Origin: Sisyra terminalis
Lineage: Eukaryota > Arthropoda > Insecta > Neuroptera > Sisyridae
Direction of reading: 5' to 3'
Length of the DNA stretch: 64,000 bases
NCBI GenBank assembly: GCA_958496175.1
Contig: OY292277.1
Location: 37,893,050 to 37,957,049, forward strand
Each line of letters starts with the position of its first letter. Position 1 is the stretch's first letter. The translations under genes and the position numbers were made by a program. Under the pieces are notes generated by a model, which saw only the letters and a list, made by a program, of their open reading frames with translations, had not been told where the DNA came from and ran no database searches. Of this stretch, positions 44,068 through 56,339 are shown piece by piece.

Positions 44068-44226
44068 AATTGTTATTTACCGTCGCCATATAACTTCGAA
44101 GGTCTTTAGCGACTCTAAAGTTAATAAAAATCCCCATTCGAGAAATATCGAAAATTTGTTTAAATCGAGGATCGAACCCAACACCTACCGATTTTAGAGC
44201 GGTTACTTTAACCACTCGGTCACCAG
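44068..44226 (-). mobile_element. tRNA-derived SINE, copy 8
   Basis: Minus strand: CTGGTGACCGAGTGGTTAAA, B box GGGTTCGATCCTCG, then the usual tail. It is almost full length and abuts repeat C on its tail side. A 66-codon open frame (43997-44197) runs through both and is not a gene. Confidence 0.75.
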
Positions 44227-45628
44227 TATATTAATATGTATCAGTGTTGGTTGAGAATATTTCACGGGTAGTTACTAGTATATGAAATTCAATAAAAAAA
44301 AGAATTCCGTTAGTATTAATTTACTAAAATGTATTGATGGCATTGTAAAATTACTTCTTTATTGCTACTAGGTCTGCTGAAAATTCAATTAAATTCTATT
44401 ATAAAGTTTTTTAAGTTTTTCTCCAGGTGTTACAGTATCATAGCACCGCGGTACTAGCCACGACTGGTCAAAATACAATCAAATAATTTTCGAACAGTAA
44501 AAGCTCCTCTCATATAAATTCTCTGTATGGGAATCTGCCAGCGTTGATTGTTATAAAATGATATCGATTTGATAAGATTGGATTGTTGTTTTATGTTGAT
44601 TGAACCAGAAAATAATTAGTGATGATATTCTATTAGTTATTCGATATTAATTTGATCAGATAAATGAAATTATCATAAAAATACATTAAAATATTTAAGT
44701 GGTACGATTATTCAAATTTGACAATTGGCTTTCATGTATCATGCGGTTAATTGATGAGACATTTGAGAATTGAGTTGAAGAATTAAAAAAAAAACGTTTG
44801 ACGGTTGCTTGGCTTGAATTTCCTGAGGAGTTGTTCTCGAATGATCTTTATTGATATTGTTGGAATCGTGTTTGCCCTTCAATGTGTAAATGCATTGTGG
44901 CGGTAATAAATAATTGTAGCGAACAGCAATATTTTATACAATAATTTATTAACACGTTTTGTGGAGAAACCGCACCGTTGCTGTTGCAGTTGTTGTTGGC
45001 TTTTCTTTAAATGGCCGACAGTATGAACGTGAAGGCAATATATGGAGGTTGCACTGGGTAAAGATGGCGGCACGACGGGAGTCGTTCCGTTGTCACTTTA
45101 TTTTTCTAATTGAGAATCATATCAGCGACGAGGATATAAGGGAGGTGGGAGGACATTGACAAGATAATATCTCTATTTGTGATCGACATCATTTACACAA
45201 TACAAAAGGGAAAATTATTGCCTACTTACATTTGTCAATAAGCACATACAAAGTCCGCGGTGCCGCCATCTTCGCCGACAACTCTTTTTTCCCTGTTGTC
45301 ATAATCGAAGGAGATGACGTTCATAAATTTTTATTGGGACGATAGATAAAAAAAGAATAGTACTTGAAACTACAATTTTACATAAAATGTTTTACAGCGG
45401 CACATACACTTTACCATATAAGAAATGGAAGAACAACTTGAGCCAAACTTTTTTGTTCCGACCACATCAATTGATCGGCTAAAGCTTTACATAATTTTTA
45501 CATAATTCTTCCATATAAAATCATTCGAATAGATTTGAATTTCACCAAATCAGTACTTTTCAATTTTTTTCTTAGAAGTCATAAATATCTAAGTATCGAT
45601 TTCAAAAGGATAAAATAGACCCACAATT
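44227..45628. promoter_or_regulatory. Gene-free stretch with paired YY1/Pho-type sites
   Basis: A perfect 13-base inverted pair, aagatggcggcac at 45061-45073 and gtgccgccatctt at 45260-45272, lies in a G+C-richer patch (44,940-45,300). AAGATGGCGGC is the YY1/Pleiohomeotic consensus. The flanking short frames (44879-45073 minus, 44959-45159 plus) are not convincing. It may be a promoter, a Polycomb-type element, or a repeat with inverted ends. Confidence 0.35.
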
Positions 45629-46560
45629 GGACTAAAAAATCAAATCAAATTTTTCTTCTAAATGATTTTTATTTGATTTTTGTACATCGTTTCGTCGCCT
45701 TTCGGGATTTTATCAAGTACTCAATCCCGAAAAGCGACGAAATATTGTACAAAAATCAAATATAAATCATTTAGAAGAAAAATTTGATTTTATTTTTTAG
45801 TCCAAAACCCTATGATAATAACCAATATAACAAACAAGGGATATTAATCGAGTGAATCTAAATCCACAATTTCTTCAAATATTTGCTTTTAATTCTTAAA
45901 CACAAGACTTAGGAACATTTTCAAGTCAAAGGGTATCTGTGATTAACATAGGTGAAATTTCTCCAAACCAGTACTTTTTCAAATTATTTAGTCATAAATA
46001 TCTAAGTATCAATTTAAAATGGATAAAATAGATCTAAAGGGCAAGGTTAAGGTAAATTTCAACCTAATGGGTAACCGTGATTAACATCGGTGAAATGCCT
46101 ATGGTACCAAATTTTTGGCATAAGAAGCTTTTAGACAAGTCAAAATCTGGCGATATTCCATTTTCTATTTTGTTTTTAATCGAATTCCCGATTTTTTTAT
46201 ACATCTCTAATATTATACAATATTAAATTTCGTCGCTGAACTATAATTTTTCTTCAAATATTTGGTTTTAAATCAAAAACATAAGACTTACTTGGTAGCT
46301 TTTTAACCCAAAGGGTATCCGTGATTAACATAGATGAAATTTTACCTAATCAGTACTTTTTATTTTTTTTTAGTCATAGATATCTAAGTATCGATTTCAA
46401 ATGGATAAAATAGATCTAAATGGCAAGGTTTAGAATATTTTCAATATGTTATTCATACTCTTAAATTTTTGGAATAAGTAGCTTTTAGACACGTCAAAAT
46501 TTAGTAGCGTCCCATTTTCTATTCTGTTTTTAATTCGATTCATGATTACTGTTAAATAAA
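45530..46560. repeat. Three-copy tandem array, period about 382 bp
   Basis: The words cagtactttt, tagtcataaatatctaagta and ggataaaatag recur at about 45,552, 45,972 and 46,351 (second to third spacing 382). Other shared parts are gggta(t/a)ccgtgattaacat, agcttttagaca and cattttctatt. The first unit is split by the foldback at 45629-45803. Confidence 0.7.
45629..45803. mobile_element. Foldback element with ggacta/tagtcc ends
   Basis: 175 bp, arms pair over about 80 bases: ggactaaaaaat, aaatttttcttctaaatgat, atttgatttttgtaca, ttcgtcgc, tttcgggatt. The inner part (minus strand ttgataaaatcccgaaagg, then cgacgaaacg) has the layout of the hammerhead-like motif but the core is changed (TTGATAA). 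It sits inside a tandem unit, so it inserted after the array formed. Confidence 0.75.
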
Positions 46561-47029
46561 TCTCTAATGTCGTATACTTTTATCTTTCGTCGCTAAATTA
46601 TCATTATGGCTCAATTTATTCGCGAATTTAATTAAAAATAAAATAGAAAATGAGATGATACCAGACTTTGAGTTGTCCCAAAACTACCTGTGTCAAATTT
46701 TCTTTTTCCTCACATTAAATGATTACTAGGGAATAATAAATAAAAAATCTTCACAATTTTTCCGTAGATCAACCTTCTCAAGCATTCCAGGAAGAAAAAA
46801 GAAGTTTTTTGAGTTGAGTAAAAATGTTATTAGATATACATAAGATAAATTACATTAATCCCTAAAAGGCTGATAAGGTGGGGTAGGGGCAGGTTGAACT
46901 TTTTATTTTTGATTATCAAGTCGTTATCTTCGGTGAGGATTAAGAACAATTTGAATTTGAGATGAGAGACATTCCATCCTTTTTTACGCAGAAAACCCCT
47001 TGGAATTTTTTTTTCTACGAGGCGGTTAA
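46561..47029. repeat. Dispersed repeat D and unassigned sequence
   Basis: 46600-46668 resembles 5650-5725 (ctaaattatcatt, attcgc, aattaaaaa, gataccaga or gataccgga). The remainder to 47,029 is unassigned. Confidence 0.4.
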
Positions 47030-47440
47030 TTGAACCTCTACACTCTGTTTCCTGGGTCCCTACGTCACCTAGTTAAGACCAAGTAGCTGGGCAAAACTCA
47101 GCAGTCGACGAACTAGGAGCTTTCCGACTAATTTAGGTCCACAGTTTGATGTCCTCTGTTCTTCTGTCTCTATTCATTCAAAGTAGCGCATTCCTACAGG
47201 ACATTAGTAGCGGTTTCATCCTCTACCTGGCAGAATCGGCATTTTAGTTCACCCACATAAAACCCCTTTGTAAATAGGACGAAGGTGCTTTCTCATTCCG
47301 TAGTGGCCGGTTATTAGATCCGATACCATTTTGACGTGCTTTCTTGTACGACCAAGTATTTCAGTAGCTAATTTCAGGGATGATTTTCCCATCATCCTTT
47401 TACTGTGATATTACCCAGTGATATTCCTCCATGTTGTGAA
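47030..47440 (-). pseudogene. RNase H-type tail of a non-LTR retrotransposon
   Basis: Minus strand, around 47,390-47,260: LATEILGRTRKHVKMVSDLI and TGHYGMRKHL, then after a frameshift GELKCRFCQVEDETATNVL, stop, ECATL. This is the known tail of insect non-LTR polyproteins (TGHxxLRxHL ... CRxCxxEDETxxHxLxEC). The patch is GC-richer than its flanks. Stops and frameshifts show it is dead. The end matches 52510-52590 in the other orientation, so both come from one family. Confidence 0.65.
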
Positions 47441-48049
47441 GTGATTTTTACAAACCCATTCTTTGTTAATATTTTTCACTGTTGATCTTGTTACACTTGT
47501 TACATCAAGGAGAGGCTGTGCGCTTTTAAGTAATCCTGGAATGCTGGAGGGGAGTAATCGACCAGAAAATCGATAAAACTATGTTCATTGTTATATTAAT
47601 ATAAAGTTATAAGTTAATAATATTATAAATAAATATAAAGTCAAAATTTACAGAGCTAATTTTTTGACAAAACGTTAATCTCTTCTGTGATTCTGTGAAA
47701 CATTGGAGGTTCCAGATTCTCCAATGTGCAAGGTTCATTCAATTAAATGGAAATGATTTAAAAACTTTGCTATATAACCTCCTAAGAATCGAGTAAAACT
47801 CACCTTGATTGTTTAAAAGAACTACGACAAAAGCAAAACTATTTCAAAAACATTATTTATATATTTGATAGGAATTCTTAGCTTTAGAATACTTAGATAA
47901 GTGTAAAGAAGTGGAAGAAGTACAAAAATCCTTAACAAAATTTTGATACTAAAACTTTTTTTCGGCCTAACGATAGGTTTAGTTTCCCGCATGGTTGTAT
48001 TCTTTTCTCCAGCATCGTCGATCCTTGACGATCTTGATTCCAAAATTTA

Positions 48050-48190
48050 AATCCATACACTTCTTTTTTTCTATGGAGTCCCTTCCCTGCAACATCAATT
48101 AGGAATCCTTTTCCTCTCAGAATGTGATTTATCTATTTAGCTTTTCTCCTTGTCACTGGGGGTTGGTGATAGATCTTTCTTCGTTGACTC
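48050..48190 (-). pseudogene. Degenerate C-terminus of a non-LTR reverse transcriptase
   Basis: Minus strand, 48,190 to 48,060: EVLTRVNEERSITNPQ, stop, then NHILRGKGFLIDVAGKG. It fits the RVxEERxIxxTIKxRKxNWIGHILRR block of insect non-LTR reverse transcriptases and resembles 27885-28110. The reading frame is broken. It probably does not belong with the RNase H-type tail at 47030, because this RT class usually lacks RNase H. Confidence 0.5.
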
Positions 48191-49699
48191 TTGTTAATAC
48201 TTCCACACACAAATTACAAAATTAAATACAAATTTAAATACAAATTGTTTCATTTAAATATTTTTTGGTTTTATAATTTATATTTAAAATTGCCCCTACG
48301 GTATGAGTTTAATGAAGTTAAATTTTTTGATCACACTTCCATGATTGGGACAATTAACTCAGTACTAGAATGCCATTAATTTTTATGTAGTATATTCAGA
48401 GAAAATCGACTAGTTGTAGATAGGAGAAGAATTTTTTCCTTGGATAAAATAATTGAAAAATAACATGTTCATATTACTTGTATTACTGATATTATAAAGT
48501 GTGTTTGATAATAAGTTAGTATTCGATCCAATTTGTAGCTAATTCTTACGAGTTATAACTTTTAACAATAAAAACGACTTATCGATTCTGGTCTATCTAT
48601 TTTCGTCTCAATTTGTTCATATAGGTAATATAATAACATGATATTATATAAGTCTTGCACGCTTCTGTAATAATTGGTTTTGCAGAAATCTAAAAATGGA
48701 TTTCCAGATCCATATGTGACATAACGATAAACTGGAACCGATAAAAGGTGTGACGAAATAGACTTACAATAAAAGTGCAGATATAGAGGATGAGGCGTTC
48801 AATGATCACATGTATAGTACTTAACGCAACATATAACGTTTTAACGACAATCATTACGATTTTCATTGACTGATTGACGATTATGTTTCAACACGCGAAT
48901 GCCGTTTTGAATTTCAATGGGAACTTTCATGCACTTACTATATACATATCTATAAATATAATGAGCGAACACGATTCCAAATGGGCTTGGGACTCTCGTT
49001 TTATATAAGCGATACACTGATAAATTAGGAAATTTGTTGTAAGCTTGTTGTAGCCGTTGATGTCAAATAATTTTTTTACACAAAATATTAATAATAAATT
49101 TGAAGTGACGATTTTAAATTACAAATTTCTATGGGTTTGGGCGTGTCATGGTGGACGGTCAGATCATCATTTAAACCACTTTTCTTAGACTTGTCGTCAA
49201 GGTAATCATCGTGATCAATTACGGACAAGTTTATGAATGTTTTTTTTTCGGTTTGATAAAAAAAATATTCCAGTTGTTTTATTTTATAAAATGTATACCA
49301 ATGTGCAAGAGGCTTTGGGAACTTATAGACCATTTCAAAAGGTTTATGAATTTTACATGTATGTATTTTTTATGCAAAATTTTTGCTCGTTGGGCACGTT
49401 TTTCTTCGATGCAAATGAAAAAATCTCTTTGTGGGTTTTATCATAAATTTTTTGTAGGGCTCAGCATCACGATGTCCATTCGTTGTGAGGGTTGCAAGTA
49501 GGATTTATAAGTGGACTAGATTTTGAAGTATTCTTTTTCTATTTAGAACAAAAAAAATAGTAAGAACATAAAGAAGAGAGCTTTTTAGAAAAAGTTTTTT
49601 AAGCTTTTAATTTACTTTGTCAGTGGCTTACAACATTTCATGGCTGAATTATTCATTTTTGTATCTCAACACTTTTTTAGTCTGGAAGATTTTGAATAC
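48191..49699. other. No recognised gene
   Basis: AT-rich. Open frames at 49088-49333 (minus) and 49211-49501 (plus) overlap on opposite strands and carry no known motif. Confidence 0.4.
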
Positions 49700-50250
49700 T
49701 TAAAAACATGTATATTTTGATAAATGTGGTTTACTATACTATAAAGTACAAATATATCTGTAATAAATCCTCTTATTTTTACGAAGGTGTTTTTTTCTTG
49801 ATATTTGCTTTTATATGTTAAGCGATACATTATCAGTAGGTTTGAATAAACGGAAACTTGGAGTAAATGAAACATTTAAGTAACTATAATAAAACTTGTA
49901 ATCAATTAAAACCTACATGTTAAAGTAAGGAGAATTACAATTTTATCTCATCTTTTTAAAAAAAAACATTATTAGTAGGTATACTGTTTCGACAGTCAAA
50001 AATAAATAAATTTTGCAACTTTACAATTAAAAAAAATGCTATTATAAAGAAAACACGTGAATTTGGAAAAATATAGATTTTTATACTATAAAGCATAAAT
50101 ACCATCCATGTCTAATATATCCCCTTATTTTCACAAAGAAGTTTCTTCCTTGATATTTCCTTTTAAATGTTAAGCGATACACTATCAGAATGCATACTGT
50201 TTCGGGAGCTATAAAGAAATAAAGTTTGCGAGTATACAATTAAAAAAAAA
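49700..50250. repeat. Local duplication, offset about 350 bp
   Basis: 49725-49835 matches 50070-50190: actataaag, ataaatcctcttatttt (atatccccttatttt), ttcttgatatttgcttttat (ttccttgatatttccttt), gttaagcgataca. A second shared part, atactgtttcg, then aataaa and acaattaaaaaaa, occurs at 49,980 and 50,195. Confidence 0.6.
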
Positions 50251-50529
50251 ATACTTTAAATCCAACCGTTTTTTCTTTCAGACCGTATTCCTATTTTTCT
50301 TCCCTTCCTGGGCAGCAAAATATTTATACAACACAAAATTGGCCTATTTTTCTTCTTCGGTCGGTATGCAGGTACTGCAGTTTTTGCGTCTAAAATTTCA
50401 TTATGAGTACAAGACGTAATACTGGTAACACTATTCGGTTTGTGTAGACTTACTGACCGACCGATTACAACCCAGGATAATTTTTCACCCTGATTACAAT
50501 CCAATATTGAGAAGACGTTGGAAAAGCAC

Positions 50530-50585
50530 TAAAAATTGGGCCGCATGCGGCCCACGGACCGCATGTTGAGATTGGCTGCTTTAAA
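50530..50585. mobile_element. hAT-type end fragment with GGCCGCATGCGGCC palindrome
   Basis: The perfect 16-base palindrome GGGCCGCATGCGGCCC at 50538-50553 is followed by acggaccgcatgttgagatt. On the minus strand this reads like the common hAT end (CTCAACATGCGGTCCGTGGG, then the palindrome). Only one end is seen. A minus-strand 82-codon frame next to it (50256-50504) is not recognisable. Confidence 0.45.
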
Positions 50586-52269
50586 TTAACGGTTCATTAG
50601 TTTAATTTGGAAAGTTACTAAATGAAATTTGTTCACATTTAACAAGTAAATCTAACCAAATAATTCCATGATTTTTAATATAATTTTATGATGCTGCATA
50701 AAATATAGACTGAGTAGTAAATTTTAAGTTTTAATTTCACCTTTTAAATAGGTGCTTAATGGTAAGTTTTTTGTCTTTAATCCGTTTTTTTGATATAATT
50801 GATTTACATATTATATGTTGTATAGTAGGTATAGGTAGGTATTAAATTCGATAGTTGTTTTATCGAAAAAAACAATGAATGTTATTGAAAAATTACATTT
50901 CTTTTTGACATATATCCTAAATTTACTGTGGTGGAGTTAAAACTCAAATGTGATTGGAAAATTCTTTGAAAATCGATCAAAAATCTTTGAAGAGGGAAAA
51001 TTATAAACGATTCACGTGGAATACCCCACGAATATTTGAATCACAGATGTTAGATGTTACATCCCGAAAATTTGTCAAAGAAAACTATAACTGTTCATTG
51101 TACTTATTCCTACTTTTTGATAAAAGAAATTTAAATTTTGGATGATTTACGTTACACTACATTTATCAATAATACTGAAAAAATGATGAAAAATGTTAAA
51201 AAATATTTATGATTTTCGATAAAATAGCCAACCCTGGCTATGGTTCGACTATTATTGGTAATTTCATACTAATTTGATGAATGAAATTTTCAGTATAATT
51301 TACATTTCCACAAGTATTAAACTTATTAGGTCTAATTCCATTTTTCTTTTTTTTGATTAAAGTTTTGAGATATATGGTTCATCCATGAAATTTCATTCAA
51401 CGATTCATCTATTGCATAGTATTCTAGTGTATCTAGTACATAGTATTCAAGAATCCATTAGATAATGCCACCTTTATATAAATTTTATTGAGCAACGGAG
51501 GTAAAATGATAATTTATAAAGCCATATTTTTTTTTTAAAAGTTGGGCATTTTTTGGAAAAATCAGTTTGTACTTTACAATGAATTGTATCTGTGAATTGA
51601 TGCGACACCTATGGAGAAAAGTTCAGAGCTCATACTTTGTTAAGCCTTACAATGGCATTTTCTACAATTTTGTTGAAAATCCTATTAAATTCGTTTATAC
51701 TGTTAAAAATAAGAAATCTTTATAGATAAAGGTAGATTTTGGAAAGCTCGAGTTAATTCAAAAGTCAATTAGCATAGGAATCTTAAGCTTCTTATGATGT
51801 TTTTCTTGAAATTTTCCATTCAAGAAAATCAAGAAAAACTGTTGCAGACAAAAAGAAAACAAGAGTAGGGCTATGAAATATTCATAAAAAATACGATATT
51901 AAATTAAAGTAAAATACGTATACTTTGATGAATTTCGCAAAAGTTAGATGAGGCTTTGTCGTATAGTTGAGCTGTACAAGTTCTATAACAATATAACTAC
52001 AAGTAGCTTCTACTTTTCCAGCAAATGTATAGTTGTCACAACCGAAACCAGGACTTTATTTTAGGGGATTTTTGTTTGTTTTGTACTTTTTGGTTGATCA
52101 CAAAAATTAAACTTCTAGTACACATAAGTAAAAATGGAATAAGTTTACATTAAGCACAAACCATTTTATTGTTAAAAAAGCCATCATTAGTAAATACACT
52201 AGGCCAGGGTTTCTATTTTATCAGTTACTCTCAATGATTCACGATTGTAGTTTCACTGGTGTTTTTAAT
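50586..52269. other. No recognised feature
   Basis: AT-rich, with no terminal repeats or long frames that I could interpret. Confidence 0.45.
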
Positions 52270-52650
52270 TTAGTACCGAATGCATCAATGAAAATCACTA
52301 TTCGATATGGAAGAACACAACCGGACAAGAACACAGTATAATTGGAAAACCATCCTAGAACAAAGAAATAGTCAACTAATGTGGACTGAAGAAACAATTG
52401 CATACAATTAGAGTCCACGTGGGTAATCCAATAAGCCGATTCTGTCAGAAAGATAATGGAGACATAAAGAACTAAAAATAAAAAGCCCTGGAACCAAAAT
52501 ACATAGTCGAAAAAAAACCTAATACACCGACTGCTGAGGTTTACTTAGCTACTGGATTTCGAATAGGTGAAATAGTGACTCAGGAAACACAATTAACCCT
52601 GAGGCTGCAGTGTTAAGACACAAATAACCTAATTCTGGGAACCCTAACTT
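52270..52650 (+). pseudogene. RNase H-type tail of a non-LTR retrotransposon, second copy
   Basis: Plus strand: GNPISRFCQKDNGDI near 52,425-52,465, then the stretch cgactgctgag, tagctac, gactcaggaaacacaattaa at 52,530-52,590. The last part matches the reverse complement of 47030-47130, including the untranslated part. All frames are broken. Confidence 0.5.
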
Positions 52651-54043
52651 AATAAATAAAAAAAATTATCCAGTTTTGGTGTTAAGGTGTTTTCAACTTT
52701 CCGTAAGCATAAGCCAAGAACATCAAAACTACGAAAGACGAATTATTTTTAAGAAATTCGATTTAATATCGTGGAACGGAATATTTTTTAGTTACTTTAA
52801 TAGATTTTAGCAAAACATGCAGTTCAAATGAACAGAATTAAAAACAAAAAAAGAAAGTATTGGAAAGTAAAGGCATTGAAGCAATAATATTCTTTATAAT
52901 GTATCAAAAATATAATTCTAGTCTAATTTAGAGTTGAAAAGTTTCTTGAAATTTACTGTAGTCATTAAAAATATTCAACTCCAATTCAAAAATTTTGTCC
53001 ATGTTGTTCCTAGATACTTATTTTGATTGCTAAACATACTTAATCGTTTGCCATTAAGTGCTAATAGTAATAACCACTGATAAATTGTTAAACAATTGAA
53101 ATACAAATCGGAAGGCAATGACTCAAGCACGTTTTTTGGAATATAAGTTTAAAATTGATGTTTATAGTGTACTTATTATTGAAAACTTGTATTACCATAG
53201 ATGATCATAAAATTTATAATTTTATAAAATTAAAGTACTGTAAATATATAAGCAAAAATTAAATTTAACGTTTAACCAACAGTTTATCCCAGAAGTCTTA
53301 AAGTAGGTACAAACTCTAATTTATAATTGCATTAAGTTATTAAGGGGGCCAATTAAAAAATTCCAGCCTAAAACTTATTTCATAGATTAAATGAAAATTG
53401 TTTCATCAATATTTTTTCTATGTCCATAAAAACATTATTAAAGCGATAAAGCGATTTTATTAAATTCAAAATCCAATGATAAACAAAACCTCATAATAAT
53501 TTACCCCTATAAATTTGAAATCATTATCCGGAACAAGCTGATGAAACCTACCTGAAGAAAAAAAAATAAATCGTATGAATTGTCATGTTAAACATTAAAT
53601 TTTAATATGACCATATTTTAAACTACTAATATTTTAAGACCTGTTTTAAAGTTTTGAGCAAGTTTCTCTTAATTCTCTCCATATAAATTAGGTATACTTT
53701 ATAATATCTTGTAGAACAAAAATTTGAGTCGTTTTTTTTGAAAACGGTCTAAGTCCTTTCGATCACATGTTAATGTTAATATTTTAGTATTAAATGATCA
53801 TAAATATTTTTTTTATAATCATTTTTGCTACTATAGGAATAACTTTGTCGATTGCTAAATTTATTTTATCATAATTGAAAAAGCTTAGACTATGACCACT
53901 TTTAAAATAAACGACTTATTTGTTGGTCAAAAATTTAGTTTAGTATAACTTAATGGAGTGTAATGATAAATATATTAAGGGTTGGCATTTTCACTCATGA
54001 ATAGATTGATATCTGTAACTTAGTAATAAATAGATAAACAGTT
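52651..54043. other. No recognised feature
   Basis: AT-rich. The short word gcaacattaagttattaaggggg near 53,330 is unremarkable. No gene or clear repeat seen. Confidence 0.4.
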
Positions 54044-54051
54044 ATCTGTAA

Positions 54052-54326
54052 CAAGGACGGATTTAAGGGGGGAGGGGCATGGGGGCACATGCCCCCCTCC
54101 CCCGGGTATTTTTGTGTACTGTGGAGATTCCATAACAGTACATATTTAAGCAAATCAAATTATTAAAATTGGGAAAATATATGAATAAAGTAACAGAAAG
54201 AACATTAGTGAAACTCTAGTCTATTTCTGGCTGGAATTGCGAATTTTTTTCGTGATTCCTTTCACGCTCTTGCAATTGAAAAATGATATTGTGCCTCCCT
54301 AGAAAAAAATTCTGAATCCGCCCTTG
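54052..54326. mobile_element. hAT-like MITE with 8-bp target duplication
   Basis: 275 bp with ends CAAGG(A/G)CGGATT(T/C)A in inverse orientation. It is flanked by atctgtaa (54044-54051) and atctgtta (54327-54334), an 8-bp duplication with one change, which points to the hAT superfamily. Just inside the left end a strong G/C hairpin (ggaggggcatg / catgcccccctcc, 54,070-54,108) stands out in the AT-rich surroundings. No transposase. Confidence 0.8.
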
Positions 54327-54334
54327 ATCTGTTA

Positions 54335-54980
54335 GATAAATCCTACACATAGCACTATTCTTAGGTGAAAATTCGCATGTATCCACTATCTGCCGATTAA
54401 AATTTAATCTGGAAAATTAATATTACTTTCTAGATGTAAAAATACCAGCCCTAAGCTGACTAATTGTTAGTTCATTACATTGATTTTTTGTTTTTAAAAT
54501 TAATCACATGGCATTTTTTTTGGATAAAACTTTTTATTAAAACTCAATGTATATATAATATTCTTTCTTCCATCAAAAATTAGATGCATATGCATGCAAG
54601 ACAAAGTAGGTTGGGACTAGAAGTACTTTTTTTAGTGGAAAATGAAGGGTCTCTAAAGAGAACTTTTCTTCTTTGTCCCGCTTTTTGAACTGAATTTTTT
54701 TCAAAAGATGGTTGACTTTATACTCATAGGCGTTTTAAAATAATTTCCCTTGAAATTATCCTTTGCGTGTAAGACTGAATGCATTTTCCTTGGTTTATTT
54801 GTTTTAACAAATAAATTATATATATTTTTTTTTTGGAAATATAATGAGCTTTTGTGTGGCTCTTTAAGTGCTTTGATTTGTTTCTTAGATGCCGACAAAA
54901 GTTTCTATTGAAGTGTTAAAATACATTAAAGACCGTAAACAAACGATGTTAATGTAAACATAATACGGGGGCTTTCATAT
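54335..54980. other. No recognised feature
   Basis: AT-rich. A minus-strand frame at 54701-54898 is Lys-rich and unrecognised. Confidence 0.4.
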
Positions 54981-55463
54981 ATGCATGTGGTATATATAGC
55001 TATATAAAGCACACGTAGGGAAATATGCAAGTGCATCGACTTGGCGTATACCTATGTGCATTTGAGTGCATTTCGTTTCTATGTATGCATTTATGTGCAA
55101 GTATATGTGTGTATGTGTAAAAATCAAGTAATTTAAAGTGCTTGGTACGTATGAAATACTAACATGGCCGCTACAACTTCTGTATTCTTATTGGTGGTCG
55201 TAGAAACAAACATTTGAATGTCGTCTACACGTTTATATGTAGTGAGTGAATATTTGCCATATGTATGTGTGTTGTCACGGTGCGTGCAATAAACTGCATT
55301 GCATTACCCTCATGCACTTACCGTAATTGCATCATATTCTCCATATGTGCATGTATTGCAATTTATATGAGATAGAAGCGTCCTCGAGGTGCGGGGGTGG
55401 GTTTCGTAGGACATCACAAATGCATCTATCAGCCTTGATATGCATTCATATGTGAAAAATGCA
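54981..55463. promoter_or_regulatory. Dense TGCA/ATGCAT motif cluster
   Basis: I count 17 TGCA tetramers in about 480 bases, many as GTGCAT, ATGCAT or TTGCAT. At this base composition one or two would be expected. The spacing is irregular, so it is not a simple tandem repeat. A TATATAAAG word lies at about 55,001-55,009. A putative enhancer or promoter-proximal array is one reading, a worn minisatellite another. Confidence 0.35.
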
Positions 55464-56339
55464 GAGACATTGTTGTTTTGTTACCGATGGTGTATTTGAT
55501 GGTGCACCATCATCATCATTATTTTTATTATTGCAATTGTATTTTTTTCATTACGCAAATGAAAAAAGTAGCAATTTGCAAAAAAGATCAAATGAAACTT
55601 GTCCATGGTTTCTATACGTATACCACGAGATTGGTTACGAAAGATTAAAGATCAAAAACTATTTAAATTTTTTATCTTTAAAAAAACTTTTGAAAGATTA
55701 CTGTTACTATTATTGCTGCCCCTTTTTAAGTAGCATCTGGACTTGGATAATATAAATATTTACTAGTATACATAGTATTACCGTTATAAAAATTGATATT
55801 TGGGTTTGTGAAATAAGTCATTAACCGAAAGATAATATTTAAGATTTATAATAAAACTTTTTTTGGTATTTGATTTTTGCTTTTAGTTGTAATCAAAAAG
55901 TTAGAACAAATTGACAATAAATTTGTGATCTAAGTACCGAAAACACGATTTTCGATTACAGTTCTAATGATTACAGATGATTACAGTTCTAATTATAATG
56001 ATTGAAGCTAGTTGTGGATATAAGAGAGCAGTGCACTGGTCGATCTCCCCTTTAAATTACGAATTTAGACGTCCGAGTTACGCATATGGAATTGCTTATA
56101 CCCAATAATATGTATATATTCTGAAAGATCAGTAAACAAGAATAACAATAAAATCAAAAAAGTGAACAACAGCACCCCTTATAAAAGTAACTTAAAATGG
56201 CCAAAGTGTGTAAATCAGTTTATATCGCAAAGTTATCTAATACTTAACCAACATACACATAAATGTATATTAAAGGCCTAACGAACAATGGTAGACTGTA
56301 CATAAGGCGGGAAATAGAAATAAGAAAAATTTACTGTAG
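55464..56339. other. No recognised gene
   Basis: A + strand frame of 98 codons at 55459-55755 has Phe/Leu/Lys-rich content typical of chance frames. Nothing else found. Confidence 0.4.
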
